From: Wurfbainia villosa
Taxonomy: Eukaryota > Streptophyta > Magnoliopsida > Zingiberales > Zingiberaceae
Assembly (NCBI GenBank): GCA_025175895.1
Contig: CM045993.1
Span: forward strand, 56,610,621 to 56,674,620
Direction of reading: 5' to 3'
Length of the DNA stretch: 64,000 nt
Notes under the pieces: generated by a model
What the model saw: only the letters and a program-made list of their open reading frames with translations
Told to the model about the DNA's origin: nothing
Database searches by the model: none
Position numbers and translations under genes: made by a program
Shown here: positions 47,454-58,825 of the stretch, in pieces
How positions within the stretch are numbered: position 1 is the stretch's first letter
How the letters are laid out: the number at the start of each line of letters is the position of its first letter

Positions 47454-47873
47454 CGCTTGGACTTTACGCCGCCAACCATTGGACTTTTGCTGCCAAGACT
47501 CCCGCTTGGACTTTACGCCGCCAATATCAAACCCCTTGGAATTCTCAAATGCCAAGACTCAAGCTTGGAATTTCCCTTGCCAACCCATGTTGGACTTTCC
47601 ATGCCAAGACCCATGCTTGGACTTTACATGCCAAGTACTCAAGACTTGGACTTTCCATGACATGGTCAACTCCAGTCAATCATCAAAATCCCCCTCGAGT
47701 CAAACAGGAGTCCGGTCAATCATGACCCGGGTCGATTGCACCAACAATCTCCCCAAAACATTATCAGATATCAATGTCAAACATCAATGTCAAACCTTCA
47801 TGTCAAACATCAAAACATCTCTCGAGTCAAACTCGAGTCTGGTCAATCATGACCTGGGCCGATTGCACCAACA
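47454..47873 (-). mobile_element. Family B LTR, right part (end of LTR4)
   Basis: 420 bp, cgcttggactttacgccgcc ... gattgcaccaaca. It completes the LTR begun at 21554, so the apparent duplicated LTR end next to element C is explained by insertion. Its right flank is not a polypurine tract, so LTR4 is the outer 5' end of the B array. Confidence 0.88.
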
Positions 47874-48563
47874 CAACTCACATTTCCATTTCTCCCCTTC
47901 ATGAGGAAGAACACATCTATCATCCTATGATGGATACCTCCCCCTAAAGGCTTGCTCCCCCTTGACCATTGCACCAACAATGTCTTTGGAGAGTTCCTAA
48001 GCCTATAGGAACACTAAACCATCAAGATTAAGAGTAAAAGCTCAATCTTGAACTTTCACACGCCTTAACATTGATACACACCCTAAACAACTCTCCTAAT
48101 CCATATCCAATGGATTTTCACCCTTTCCAATGCTTTCCAAAGCATATCCTAGGGTTAGAAGCATTTAGGGTAGCCTAACATAGCTAAAACATGGGCTATA
48201 CATTCTTGTTTACCCGAAATCAGCATTGGCAGCCAACTCTGTTTGTAATCAGTCGACTGCCCTATTCATCAGTCAACTTCCCTCAAGCGATAGTTGACTA
48301 ATATCTGTAAATGCAGAATTTTAGTTTCAGAATACGAATTTTTGAAAATCATAAGTAATTATACATAAATAAAAAAATCATGAAAATTCATATGTATAAT
48401 ACTTATAACACACATTATGGGTGAAAAATATGTGAAAAAAATAATTTACCCACAAAGTAGTGAAATTGATACAAAGTTCAAAAATGCAAAAAACTTTATT
48501 GTTTCGAGCTCACTTTGTATTAACATTATCAATGGTGACTTCTATCAAAAGATAGACTACATA
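47874..48563 (-). other. Non-coding interior fragment of another B/H-like element (element I)
   Basis: Aligns in order to about 12400-13070 of the B interior, with more divergence, including the CTCCCCCTT tracts and palindromes (about 48225-48300). It lacks gag. It ends abruptly at about 48563 in LTR-type sequence. No gene. Confidence 0.75.
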
Positions 48564-48946
48564 CTTGGACTTGCGCTGTCGAGACCTTGCCTTTGGTCTT
48601 CCTTTGCCAAGGTCCACTTGGACTTTCCCTTGCCAAGACCCATGCTTGGCCTTTCCATGCCAAGTAGCCATGACTTGGACTTTTCATGCCAAGTACACAA
48701 GACTTGGGCTTTCCATGCCAAGTACACAAGACTAGGACTTCTCCATTATATGGTCAACCCCATGTCAACCATATTGTCAAACCATCGTCAAATATCAAAA
48801 TACCCCTCCAGTGAAACTCAAGTCCGGTCAATCATGACTCAGGTCAATTGCACCAACAATCTCCCCAAACCATTGTCAAACATTAAAACACTACTCGAGT
48901 CCAACTCGAGTCTAGCCAATCGTGACCTGGGCCGATTGCACCAACA
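48564..48946 (-). mobile_element. Right end of a diverged B/H-like LTR (element I)
   Basis: Begins in the 'ttggactt / gccaagacc' block and ends gggccgattgcaccaaca, with a ctcgagtccaactcgag hairpin near 48895. The gag, primer-binding site and left LTR part have been deleted between 48563 and 48564. Its right end abuts family E LTR sequence at 48947. Confidence 0.75.
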
Positions 48947-49456
48947 ACATCTTGACAGATTAGGAGAATCGGACACCAGGCATGATGTTCAGATAGGTCA
49001 AGTGGACTGGACATCTGGCATGAAGACCGATTGGGTCAGGAGACCAGCCAATCGATAAAAAGTTCAGCTAGGTCAGGTAAATCAGATAGCTGATGGAAGC
49101 CTCGAGTGGAGAGGTAAGTCTCGAGTGGAGAGGTAAGTCCGAGTCCTCTATAGGGGACAAATCTAGGCATCGATCAGACGGATAGTCTGCGTGGGACTTA
49201 GAAGCCGAGATCGAGCATTATTACTACTACTATCATATTTTATATTATTTTTTTGTTCTAATCTTGTTTTGTAGGGATTAGTCGAATGAATGGATTCTAG
49301 TCGACTGGGTATGGGTCAGTCGACTAGATACCCAGTTGGTAGGATTAGCTAGTGATCGATCGAAGATCTGGCAGCACAGATGGAAAGAGTTTCAGTCGAT
49401 TGAGGAGGTCCAGTCAACTGGAAAGGCAAACTTCCTGATGCGGACCGTGTGACCTG
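48947..49456 (+). mobile_element. Family E LTR in plus orientation, left part, split by element F
   Basis: Related to the reverse complement of the E LTR at 58826-60058: degenerate 'ggtcaggagaccgg' repeats (about 48960-49080), cctcgagtggagaggtaag (about 49091), then agtcgactgg palindrome-type sequence (about 49280-49440). It starts directly after the end of element I. It continues at 58174 after element F. Confidence 0.8.
49452..49456. repeat. Target-site duplication ACCTG of element F (left copy)
   Basis: Pairs with ACCTG at 58169-58173. Confidence 0.95.
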
Positions 49457-50389
49457 TGTTGGGATGTATACTGAAAGCCTAGCTCTTTTGTATGAACATC
49501 TTTATTTTGAAATAAGAATCATATGATCATTGTTTGCACTTTATATTTATTATATATGTGCATATTGTCTAATACTTTACATTGTAGATAACATGGTACT
49601 TGGGTGTGGCATAGAAGATCATGTTATCAGTCCCTTGTAGAGTATAAGTAGAGGCTCACAACCAAGATGGTTTTGGACAAACCATTGGCATGGTTGTAGT
49701 GTAGCTTGGTATTGGTTTGTCATGACCATAGAGTTACACTAGTACACTTAGGTGTATTGAGCAGGACTGACATAGAGGTGATTCAATTTATTGCTGACTA
49801 CATAATTGAATCGGACCTCGGATATTATGTTGTACATGCTCTTAATCCCGATATAATAACTGGCACATGTACATAGTATTTATTTCTTTGATTTACCAAT
49901 GGGTAAGATTTAGATGGATTAAATCAATATGCCCGGTAAGTTGGGAAATGATATTATTTACATGGTGTGCCGTTGATTATAGGAAGAAATCGTGTCCTAT
50001 ATATTAGGTTGATGATGTCCCCTTGAGGAGCTCATAAGGTTCATCATGTAAACCCTGCAGGTTGACTAAGTCAACATGATGATAAGGTTGAGTGGTACTA
50101 CTCGAGGAGTTAGATGTTAATTAATTGATGGTCAGTAAATAAATTAATTGACGGACATTCGATATCTTAAACACGGGGAGATGGATGCACAAATAATATA
50201 TGGAGCCCATATTAATTTATGGGGGTTGGTGAGGTAGTTTTATGATGATCCTCTAGTGGAATGGAACATCATTGATGGATCAAGTTTGTATGGTTCCGAT
50301 CCATCGGGTGGCCAAGACCCAACTCCTCCTCATGGTCCCTATCGTAGCCTAATATAAACCTCATGAAGTCTAGATCAAATGATGGAAAA

Positions 50390-50667
50390 CAAATCTCTAG
50401 AACCGACGGTGGAGATTAAATCTCTAGATCCGACGGTTGGGATTAAATCTCTAGATCCGACGGTTGAGATTAAATCTCTAGATCCGACGGTTGAGATTAA
50501 ATCTCTAGATCCGACGGTTGGGATTAAATCCCTAGAACCGATGGTTGAGATTAAATCTCTAGAATCGACGGTTGAGATTAAATCTCTAGAACCGATGGTT
50601 GAGATTAAATCCCTAGATCCGACGGTTGAGATTAAAACCCTAGAACCGACGGTGGAGATTAAAAGGA
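50390..50667. repeat. 27-bp tandem repeats, ten units, in the 5' LTR of F
   Basis: Unit ctctagatccgacggttgag then attaaat. Ten units here and eight in the 3' LTR (about 57028-57250). As 27 is a multiple of three, both strands stay open through the array, producing false reading frames (for example 50379-50726). It lies just upstream of the TATA box. Confidence 0.92.
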
Positions 50668-50683
50668 GGCTTAAGCCTAACTC

Positions 50684-50692
50684 TATAAATAG
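50684..50692 (+). promoter_or_regulatory. TATA box of the element F LTR
   Basis: TATAAATAG, about 1.23 kb into the LTR, 17 bp after the 27-bp array. Same in the 3' LTR at 57269-57277. Transcription would start about 30 bp downstream; the start itself is inferred. Confidence 0.75.
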
Positions 50693-51552
50693 GGCTTCTT
50701 GGCTTGGGCGGCAAAAAGAAGGATGAAGGATTAGGGTTGAGAACCCTAATGCATGGGCGGCAACCATTAGGGTTTAGAACCCTAATGGTTGGGCGGCGCC
50801 CATGGCCTATGGGATGTGGCTGGCGGCAAGGAGGGAAGGGAGAAGCTTCTCATCTTCCTCTCATGGCCGGAGCATCCTCTCCTCTTCTCTTGGCCGGCGG
50901 CAACCTTCTTCAAGGTTGGTCGGCAATCCTTTTGTTCTCTTTGGGCTGGCGGCAAACATCATGCTTGGAGCTTGATGGTTGGTCCTAGATAAGAGATGAG
51001 TTTTGTTTCCATTTTGTTCTCTCTATTCTTGGGGCCAGCGGCATCAATCCTTTGTGGATTGGTGGTTGGCTCAAGCAAGAAGGGAAAAAGAGTTCTTCTT
51101 TCTTTGGATTGAAGAAGATCTAGGAAGCTTCAACTTGTGGAAGATCTTCGCCCACACGAAGTCTACAAGGAGGTTAGGACATACGACAGAAGATCGAGAG
51201 GTATAAAACTTTTACAAGTTTTATTATTGATCTTTGCATGTTCTTATTTATATATTTGTATGTGTTGATTATACTAGTTTGCATTTGTATGTATTTGTAT
51301 AATCATGGACCCCGAAGATAAACACAAAAACCAGCGATCCGTCCGTCGTCTCTTCCGCGGCTAAGCGACTAGAAGAGTTTGGTTGCTTGAATAACTAGTT
51401 TGTTCAAGTGATCGCTCAAGTCGTTAGCACGACGATGAATTGGTTGTGCTTAGGAAACTCATCCCATCCAGATTAGTTTTTCATTAGTGAAAATTTAAAT
51501 CCGGGGACATGGGAGCCGATGAGCCTCCGAGGAATAGCACATTGCCAACAAT

Positions 51553-51565
51553 TGGTATCAGAGCC
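51553..51565 (+). promoter_or_regulatory. Primer-binding site of element F
   Basis: TGGTATCAGAGCC, a perfect match to the usual tRNA-iMet site, 2 bp after the 5' LTR. Confidence 0.95.
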
Positions 51566-53248
51566 ACGGTTTCCGGTTTTGTGTGTTTTGGATTCGGTTA
51601 CTTTCACGCACTTATCATATATTGTCTATACCGAATAATAGTAGGATGTGTGTAGGCTAACTTTTTGGTTGCAGGCATAAGATCCGACTATTATGGCTAT
51701 ATGTGTGTATGTGGTTGTTTGTGTGTGATTGTATGTATATCATTTGAATCCTCGGGGTTGACGAGGCTAAATTAGTATTTAATTTTTGTAATTGAATACG
51801 ACATTGTTTAGTCACTCTTTATTTTATTTTACTTTCGATCTAGATTTCATGTACACTCCCTTGTGGAGTATAGGATCGATGGATGTAAAATAAAATAGGT
51901 TTTATTCTCGGCTCGGATCTCCGGATGGCTCGTACATGGCATAGGAGGAGCGGACGAGGTGGCGACACGACGGGATGTATATTGGAGAACAATGCCATAA
52001 TAGTTGGAAAAAATTCTGTTTTTTTCATATTTATTGCTGATTTATTTTATATTCATGTTGTGTGTGCTTGAAAATTCCTCATTGTCAATTTACTAAGTGG
52101 GAGAGGGATATTTTAATTAATTCCCGCGGCCTCCATTACAATTTGACGTGTGATGCAACAAACTTGCGTGTCGGCTCTGAGTGCCTTCCTCCCTGCGGAT
52201 GGGTTTGTTTGCGGATCACTAGGTCAAATAATGGTTATAGGAAATTATTTAGGAGCGTGTGTACTTCCACAGCGGTAAGGCACATAATCCGAAATAATTC
52301 CCTTAGTACCGTGTAATGGTGCACACTTAGATGCAAATAAAAAGTATCCTCCCCATCGGAGTCACTGCTTTTATTTGTAGGGCCAAGGAGGAACCAACTA
52401 TTAATTTTATTTGTCAAAAAGTAAGGTTGACAAGATAATAAAATTAATGGGTAAAACCTCCTCTTACAAATGTAGAATTCGTATACGTCCACACTATCGT
52501 GGCATGCGATATTCTCGGTGTTTGAGGTGTTGGTTGATTTCGAAATTTTATTGTTTGAGGAATCAATAATTTTTATTGAAATCTACAGTAATAATAAGCA
52601 TGTTGTGTGTGCTTGAAAATTCCTCATTTTCAATTTACTAAGTGGGAGAGGGATATTTTAATTAATTCCCGTGGCCTCCATTACAATTTGACGTGTGATG
52701 CAACAAACTTGCGTGTCGGCTCTGAGTGCCTTCCTCCCTGCGGATGGGTTTGTTGGCGGATCACTAGGTCAAATAATGGTTATAGGAAATTATCTAGGAG
52801 CGTGTGTACTTCCACAGCGGTAAGGCACATAATCCGAAATAATTCCCTTAGTACCGTGTAATGGTGCACACTTAGATGCAAATAAAAAGTATCCTCCCCA
52901 TCGGAGTCACTGCTTTTATTTGTAGGGCCAAAGAGGAACCAACTATTAATTTTATTTGTCAAAAAGTAAGGTTGACAAGATAATAAAATTAATGGGTAAA
53001 ACCTCCTCTTACAAATGTAGAATTCGTATAAGTCCACACAGCGTGGCATGCGATATTCTCGGTGTTTTGAGGTGTTGGATGAATTCAGAATTTTATTGTT
53101 TTGAGGAATCAATAAGATTTGAAATATAATATTTTGATCATTGTGATCCTTAGGATTTTCAAAATTGACTTTCAGTCCACTTACTATGATACTAAAGGAA
53201 ATAAACTTACTGTACCCAAATAATGTTGATAGGAAAAGATTCTAGATA
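51566..53248 (+). other. Leader of element F with a 545-bp tandem duplication in place of gag
   Basis: No gag N-terminal domain is recognisable in these 1.7 kb. Positions 52054-52598 and 52599-53117 are two nearly identical copies (catgttgtgtgtgcttgaaa and onward). The 84-codon frame in each copy (52062-52316, 52607-52861) matches no family I know, and the minus strand is equally open, so I do not call it a gene. Sequence from 53118 to 53248 leads into the gag end. Confidence 0.75.
52054..53117. repeat. Direct tandem duplication, 545-bp period
   Basis: Copy 1 52054-52598, copy 2 52599-53117. Few differences (for example attgtc/atttcc-type changes near 52080/52625, cgcgg/cgtgg near 52126/52671, and small indels near the 3' ends). 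The high identity suggests a duplication much younger than the decay of gag-pol. Confidence 0.92.
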
Positions 53249-55985
53249 TTGTCTTATCTGCTAAGGAGTACAAGTATGCACTCTTCGAAGAGTGTCCTCA
53301 AGCCATCATTGCTCAAAAAGGTTTCTACTTCTAAGCCGAAAGACAAGAAGAAGAAGAAACAAGGTGAAGCAAAGATGGTGGGAGGATCTCAAGGAAGAGT
53401 GAAGAAGCCGAAAGGCAAGTACTTCACTTACAAGCAGGATGGACATTGGAAGAAGGACTGTCCCAATCCAAAACAGAACAAAGGTATATCTTTTGGACCA
53501 GTCATTGAAACATGATTAGCGGTGATATCTATCGGCACCTGGTGAGTAGATACGGGAGCCACTAATCATGTCTGCAACACTTTGCAGGGGTTCCAGGAAA
53601 CCTGATGACTAGCTAAAGGGGAGATTACCATTTACTTGGGCAATGCCATGAAGGTGGCGGCTATTGCAGTGGGAGAAGTTTCATTTATCTCTTGAGAATA
53701 ATAAAACTTTGGTTCTGGAAAATTCCCTTTGTGTACCTTTATTTAGAAAGAATTTAGTTTCAGTTTCTAAATTATTATGGATGGATATTCTATTCTTTTT
53801 AATGACAGAGTTGTTATAAAAAGGAATAGGGAAAATATCTATTCAGGTACATTGAAAGGAAATTTGAACCAAAACCTCCCACGATGCAAATTGAAGTTAA
53901 TAACTCATCTTCTAATTCCAATAAGAGAAAAGAACCTTCGAAGATGAACCAAACATATCTTTGGCTTCTTAGGCTTGGTCACATTAACCTAAGCAGAATT
54001 CAAAGGTTGATAGCTGATGGACCTTTGGGTTCATTAGTGGTGGAGGATCTCCCAACCTACGAATCTTGCTTGGAGGGTAAGATGACCAAGAGGCCTTTTT
54101 AAGGCCAAGGGGTATAAAGCCAAAGATGTGTTAGAAATGGTTCATTCTGATTTGTGAGTTCCTATGACTATCTAGGCAAGAGGTAATCTTGAATATTTTG
54201 TCTCTTTTATAGACGATTATTCAAGATATGGATGACACTACGATTTGATCATGGTGGTGACAACCTCTTGGGAGAGTTTAGGAACTACTTATCAGAGGTT
54301 GGGATTCAATCCCAATTGACTGCACCTGGCACACCCCAGCAGAACGGTGTAGCAGAGCGAAGGAATAGGACTCTTATGGAGATGGATAGATCGATGATGA
54401 GTTATTCTGACTTGTTTTATAGTCCTAGAGATCAGAGGGTGATCGTTAATACGAACGCCAGATTTCTAGAGGAAGACTATGTGATAAGCCACAAGCCCAA
54501 GAGTAAAATTGTTCTGGAGGAGTTAAAAAGAGGAAGTCACTTCTTTAGTATCGCAGGTACAAGAGGATATACCACATGTCACTGCACCGCGTGTCACAAA
54601 GGATACATAGATGATACCTCGTCGTAGTGGGAGGGTTGTTAGGCAGCCTCTAAGATTCATGTTTTTGGGTGAATCTTCTGATTTGGTCCCTAGCAAACAT
54701 GAACCTGATCCCTAGACATACGACGAGACAATCCAAGATATAAATACGACATCTTGGCAAAGTGCAATGAATACTGAGATTGAATCTATGGATTCAAGTC
54801 AGGTCTGGGAGCTCTTATGCATAGCAGCTCATATGGATTATGAGGTGTGGCAGATGGATGTCAAGACAACTTTCCTTAATGGAAGTCTTGAGGGAAACAT
54901 CTATATGAAGCAACCAGAGGGATTCATTGCTAAGGGCAAAGAGCGTATTGTATGTAAGCTTAATCGGTCCGTTTATGGACTGAAGCAAGCTTTGAGGTCT
55001 TGGAACATCCGCTTTGATGAGGTAAAACCAGACTTATGGATTTATTCAAAGTATGGATGAGTCTTGTGTATACAAGAGATGTGACGGAAACGTAGTGGTA
55101 TTTCTTGTACTATACGTAGATGACATTTTGGTAGTTGGGAACAATATCAGAGTGTTATCAGACGTAAGGGTATGGTTGTCCAAACAATTTTGAAGGACTT
55201 GGGAGAAGTGGGACACATCCTTGGGATCAATGTTAGTGCGCTAATCCCAAGCTTCATACATAGACACAATCTTGATCGTTTTAGCATGCAAAACTCCAAG
55301 AAAGGTTTTCTACTTTTTTGGCATGGAGTACCTTTATCTAAAGAGATGTGTCCCAACATCAAAGAAGATAGAGGAGATGAAGGCGGTTCCTTATGCTTCG
55401 GCAGTAGGAAGCCTCATGTATGCGATGCTCTGTACGAGACTAGATATCTGCTTTGCCGTGGGCATGGTCAGTAGATATCAGAGTAATCCAGGACAGGGAC
55501 ATTGGACTGTGGTAAAGCATATATTGTAGTGCCCGAGAAGGACTAGGGATTATATGCTAGTTTACCGGGCAGACCAATTACTCCCTGTGGGTTGCATGGA
55601 TTGCGATTTCCAATCAGATAGGGATAACAGTAAGTCTACCTCAGGTTTTGTGTTTACTTTAGGAGGTGGAGCCATTGTATGGAGGAGTGCCCAGCAGAAA
55701 TGCGTGGCGGACTCCACCATGGAAGCTGAGTATGTGGCAGCCTATGAGGCGACCAAAGAAGTTGTGTGGCTCAGGAACTTCTTGATGGACTTGGATGTGA
55801 TTCTTGGTTTGCCCAGAACTATCACAATTTATTGTGATAATAATGGTGCAGTTGCAAACTCGAAGGAACCACGAGCCCATAAGGCTAGTAAACACATAGA
55901 GCACGAGTACCACCTGATACGAGAAATCGTAAAGGAGGTAGAAGTTGCTGTCGCCTAGATTGCATCAGAGGATGACCTGGTAGAC
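53249..55985 (+). pseudogene. gag-pol remnant of element F
   Basis: Pieces in copia order. Gag end with a zinc knuckle in which both first cysteines are Tyr (KYFTYKQDGHWKKDC, about 53415-53462). Protease VDTGATNHVCNTL with a stop just before it (about 53545-53585). GAG-pre-integrase YLWLLRLGHINLSRIQRL and CLEGKMTKRPF (53957-54100). Integrase core IDDYSRYG (about 54208) and APGTPQQNGVAERRNRTL (about 54322-54375), with a deletion between them. RT WQMDVKTTFLNG (about 54850), VYGLKQALRSW (54972-55004) and the YVDD site (55113-55124). RNase H (55554-55958: KSTSGFVFTL, ADSTMEAEYVA, YCDNNGAV). Multiple stops and frameshifts; not functional. Confidence 0.9.
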
Positions 55986-56082
55986 CCTTTTCACTAAGGC
56001 CCTTCTAGCGAGATCTTTGATAGGCATGTGGAGGGAAGGGGAATCAGATGTATGGCAGTGTGATGACAGCATAGTCTTTTAG

Positions 56083-56096
56083 TATAAGTGGGAGAT
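56083..56096 (+). promoter_or_regulatory. Polypurine tract of element F
   Basis: taagtgggagat-type purine run immediately before the 3' LTR TGTTGGGATG. Confidence 0.8.
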
Positions 56097-58168
56097 TGTT
56101 GGGATGTATACTGAAAGCCTAGCTCTTTTGTATGAACATCTTTATTTTGAAATAAGAATCACATGATCATTGTTTGCACTTTATATTTATTATTTATGTG
56201 CATATTGTCTAATACTTTACATTGTAGATAACATGGTGCTTGGGTGTGGCACAGAAGATCATGTTATCAGTCCCTTGTAGAGTATAAGTAGAGGCTCACA
56301 ACCAAGATGGTTTTGGACAAACCATTGGCATGGTTGTAGTGTAGCTTGGTATTGGTTTGTCTTGACATAGAGTTACACTAGTACACTTAGGTGTATTGAG
56401 CAGGACCGACATAGAGGTGATTCAATTTATTGCTGACTACATAATTGAATCGGACCTCGGATATTATGTTGTACATGCTCTTAATCCCGATATAATAACG
56501 GGCACATGTACTTAGTATTTATTTCTTTGATTTACCAATGGGTGAGATTTAGATGGATTAAATCAATATGCCCGATAAGTTGGAAAATGATATTATTTAC
56601 ATGGTGTGCCATTGATTATAGGAGGAAATCGTGTCCTATATATTAGGTTGATGATGTCCCCTTGAGGAGCTCATAAGGTTCATCATGTAAACCCTGTAGG
56701 TTGACTTAGTCAACATGATGATAAAATTGAGTGGTACTACTCGAGGAGTTAGATGTTAATTAATTAATGGTCAGTAAATCAATTAATTGACGGACATTCG
56801 ATATCTTAAACACGGGGAGATGGATGCACAAATAATATATGGAGCCCATATTAATTTATGGGGGTTGGTGAGGTAGTTCGATGATGATCCTCTAGTGGAA
56901 TTGAACATCATTGATGGATCAAGTTTGTGTGGTTCCGATCCATCGGGTGGCCAAGACCCAACTCCTCCTCATGGTCCCTATCGTAGCCTAATATAAACCT
57001 CATGAAGTCTAGATCAAATGATGGAAAACAAATCTCTAGAACCGACGGTGGAGATTAAATCTCTAGATCCGACGGTTGGGATTAAATCTCTAGATCCGAC
57101 GGTTGAGATTAAATCTCTAGATCCGACGGTTGAGATTAAATCTCTAGAACCGACGGTTAAGATTAAATCTCTAGATCCGACGATTGAGATTAAATCCCTA
57201 GATCCGACGGTTGAGATTAAAACCCTAGAACCGACGGTGGAGATTAAAAGGAGGCTTAAGCCTAACTCTATAAATAGGGCTTCTTGGCTTGGGCGGCAAA
57301 AAGAAGGATGAAGGATTTGGGTTTTGGAGAGACCATGGGCGGCAAGGATTAGGGTTGAGAACCCTAATGTATGGGCGGCAACCATTAGGGTTTAGAACCC
57401 TAATGGTTGGGAGGCGCCCATGGCCTATGGGATGTGGCCGGTGGCAAGGAGGGAAGGGAGAAGCTTCTCATCTTCCTCTCATGGTCGGAGCATCCTCTCC
57501 TCTTCTCTTGGCCGGCGGCAACCTTCTTCAAGGTTGGTCGGCAATCCTTTTGTTCTCTTTGGGATGGCGGCAAACATCATGCTTGGATCTTGATGGTTGG
57601 TCCTAGATAAGAGATGAGTTTTGTTTCCATTTTGTTCTCTCTATTCTTGGGGCCAGCGGTATCAATCCTTTGTGGATTGGTGGTTGGCTCAAGCAAGAAG
57701 GGAAAAAGAGTTCTTCTTTCTTTGGATTGAAGAAGATCAAGGAAGCTTCAACTTGTGGAGGATCTTCGCCCACACGAAGTCTACAAGGAGGTTAGGACAT
57801 ACGATAGAAGATCGAGAGGTATAAAACTTTTACAAGTTTTATTATTGATCTTTGCATGTTCTTATTTATATATTTGTATGTGTTGATTATACTAGTCTGC
57901 ATTTGTATGTATTTGTATAATCATGGACCCCGAAGATAAACACAAAAACCGGCGATCCGTCCGTAGTCTCTTCCGCGGCTAACCGACTAGAAGAGTTTGG
58001 TTGCTTGAACAACTAGTTTGTTCAAGCGATTGCTCAAGTCGTTAGCACGACGACGAATTGGTTGTGCTTAGGAAACTCATCCCATCCGGATTAGTTTTTC
58101 ATTAGTGAAAATTTTAATCCGGGGACATGGGAGCCGATGAGCCTCCGAGGAATAGCACATTGCCAACA
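56097..58168 (+). mobile_element. 3' LTR of element F
   Basis: 2072 bp, same ends as the 5' LTR. It has eight 27-bp repeats (about 57028-57250), a TATA box at 57269-57277, and a 44-bp segment near 57316-57360 (gggttttggagagaccatgg) not present in the 5' LTR. Confidence 0.93.
57028..57250. repeat. 27-bp tandem repeats, eight units, in the 3' LTR of F
   Basis: Same unit as at 50390-50667, two units fewer. Confidence 0.92.
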
Positions 58169-58173
58169 ACCTG

Positions 58174-58767
58174 GAGTCGACTGGGAGTGTCCAGTCAACT
58201 AGAAGACCCAAAGTAACATATTGACGGGCTGATGTGGAGTTGACTGGAGGGCTTTCAAGTCGACTGGAAAAGGTCTATAAAATAAATGCACGACCAACTC
58301 CGAGGAGAATTTATCTACTATGTCCAAGTGTTGTTACTATTGTTCGTCGTCCATAGAAGCTTCATCCCTTCACGAAGACATAATTCCGACACTCCATGCC
58401 TAATTCGATAGCCCTAAAAAGTGTCGGTATATTTTAGTTATACTTATTTGTATTCATTTTCACTTTTATGTACTTAATTTCAAAGAGAAGGTAGAGCGTT
58501 ACCTTTCTCTTATTCTTTGTAAAAAGTGAACCCATCCGAAGTGTAGAGATCTCGAGTTGGAGGGTATTATAGTGATTGCCCATCGAGAGCTACCTTAGAG
58601 TTGCAACCCGACTAGGATTGTGAACCAAGAAAAAACACCTGTCTCTCTATTTTATTTATTCCGCTGCATATTCTTGTTTCAAAATATAAAAAATAAGTTT
58701 TAAAATCTAAAGAAAATTTGTAACCTCTGAGATTCACCCCCCTCTCTCGGAGCAATTCGATCCTACA
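58174..58767 (+). mobile_element. Family E LTR in plus orientation, right part
   Basis: Resumes after the ACCTG duplication with gagtcgactggg. It contains a TATA-like tataaaata (58276-58284) and ends gattcacccccctctctcgg then ttcgatcctaca. The Sirevirus-like terminal words (attcacccccct) match families B, D and H. Confidence 0.82.
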
Positions 58768-58825
58768 AATTTGAGGTATCAAATGAAGAAAATCAATAAA
58801 TTAGAAAAGAACCTTATAAGGATGG
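58768..58825 (+). other. Start of the E interior, with a degraded primer-binding site
   Basis: Just after the LTR end lies ttgaggtatcaaatg, resembling TGGTATCAGAG with changes. The remaining 40 bp is leader-like. It is interrupted at 58826 by an E LTR in the opposite orientation. Confidence 0.5.

Larger units (their letters stand above)
49457..51550 (+). mobile_element. 5' LTR of element F
   Basis: 2094 bp, TGTTGGGATGTATACTG ... ATTGCCAACA. It holds ten 27-bp repeats (about 50390-50667), a TATA box (50684-50692) and, after it, a short GGCGGC-rich leader with several 'accctaatg' repeats. Confidence 0.93.
49457..58168 (+). mobile_element. Element F: complete Tork-like Ty1/copia retrotransposon, gag-pol broken
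   Basis: 8712 bp with perfect 5-bp TSDs, LTRs at 49457-51550 and 56097-58168, primer-binding site (51553-51565), gag-pol remnants (53249-55985) and polypurine tract (56083-56096). It is inserted in a family E LTR. RNase H and integrase wording (FQSDRDNSKSTSGFVFTL, TPQQNGVAERRNRTLMEM) suggests the Tork lineage. The LTRs are similar over their whole length and differ by two 27-bp repeat units, small indels and scattered substitutions. Confidence 0.93.

Noticed and set aside
47449..47873. A separate partial LTR duplication beside element C
   Set aside because: It is the far part of LTR4, displaced by the insertion of C. The GACTC/GACTT duplication and the summed length of about 1479 bp show this.
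50375..50767. Repetitive proteins on both strands (LISTVGSRD and SLDPTVEIK repeats)
   Set aside because: A 27-bp repeat keeps all frames free of stops. It lies in an LTR promoter region on both strands, with no start context or family match.
52062..52861. Duplicated 84-codon gene pair
   Set aside because: Part of a 545-bp tandem duplication in a retroelement leader. The opposite strand is equally open and there is no match to a known domain.
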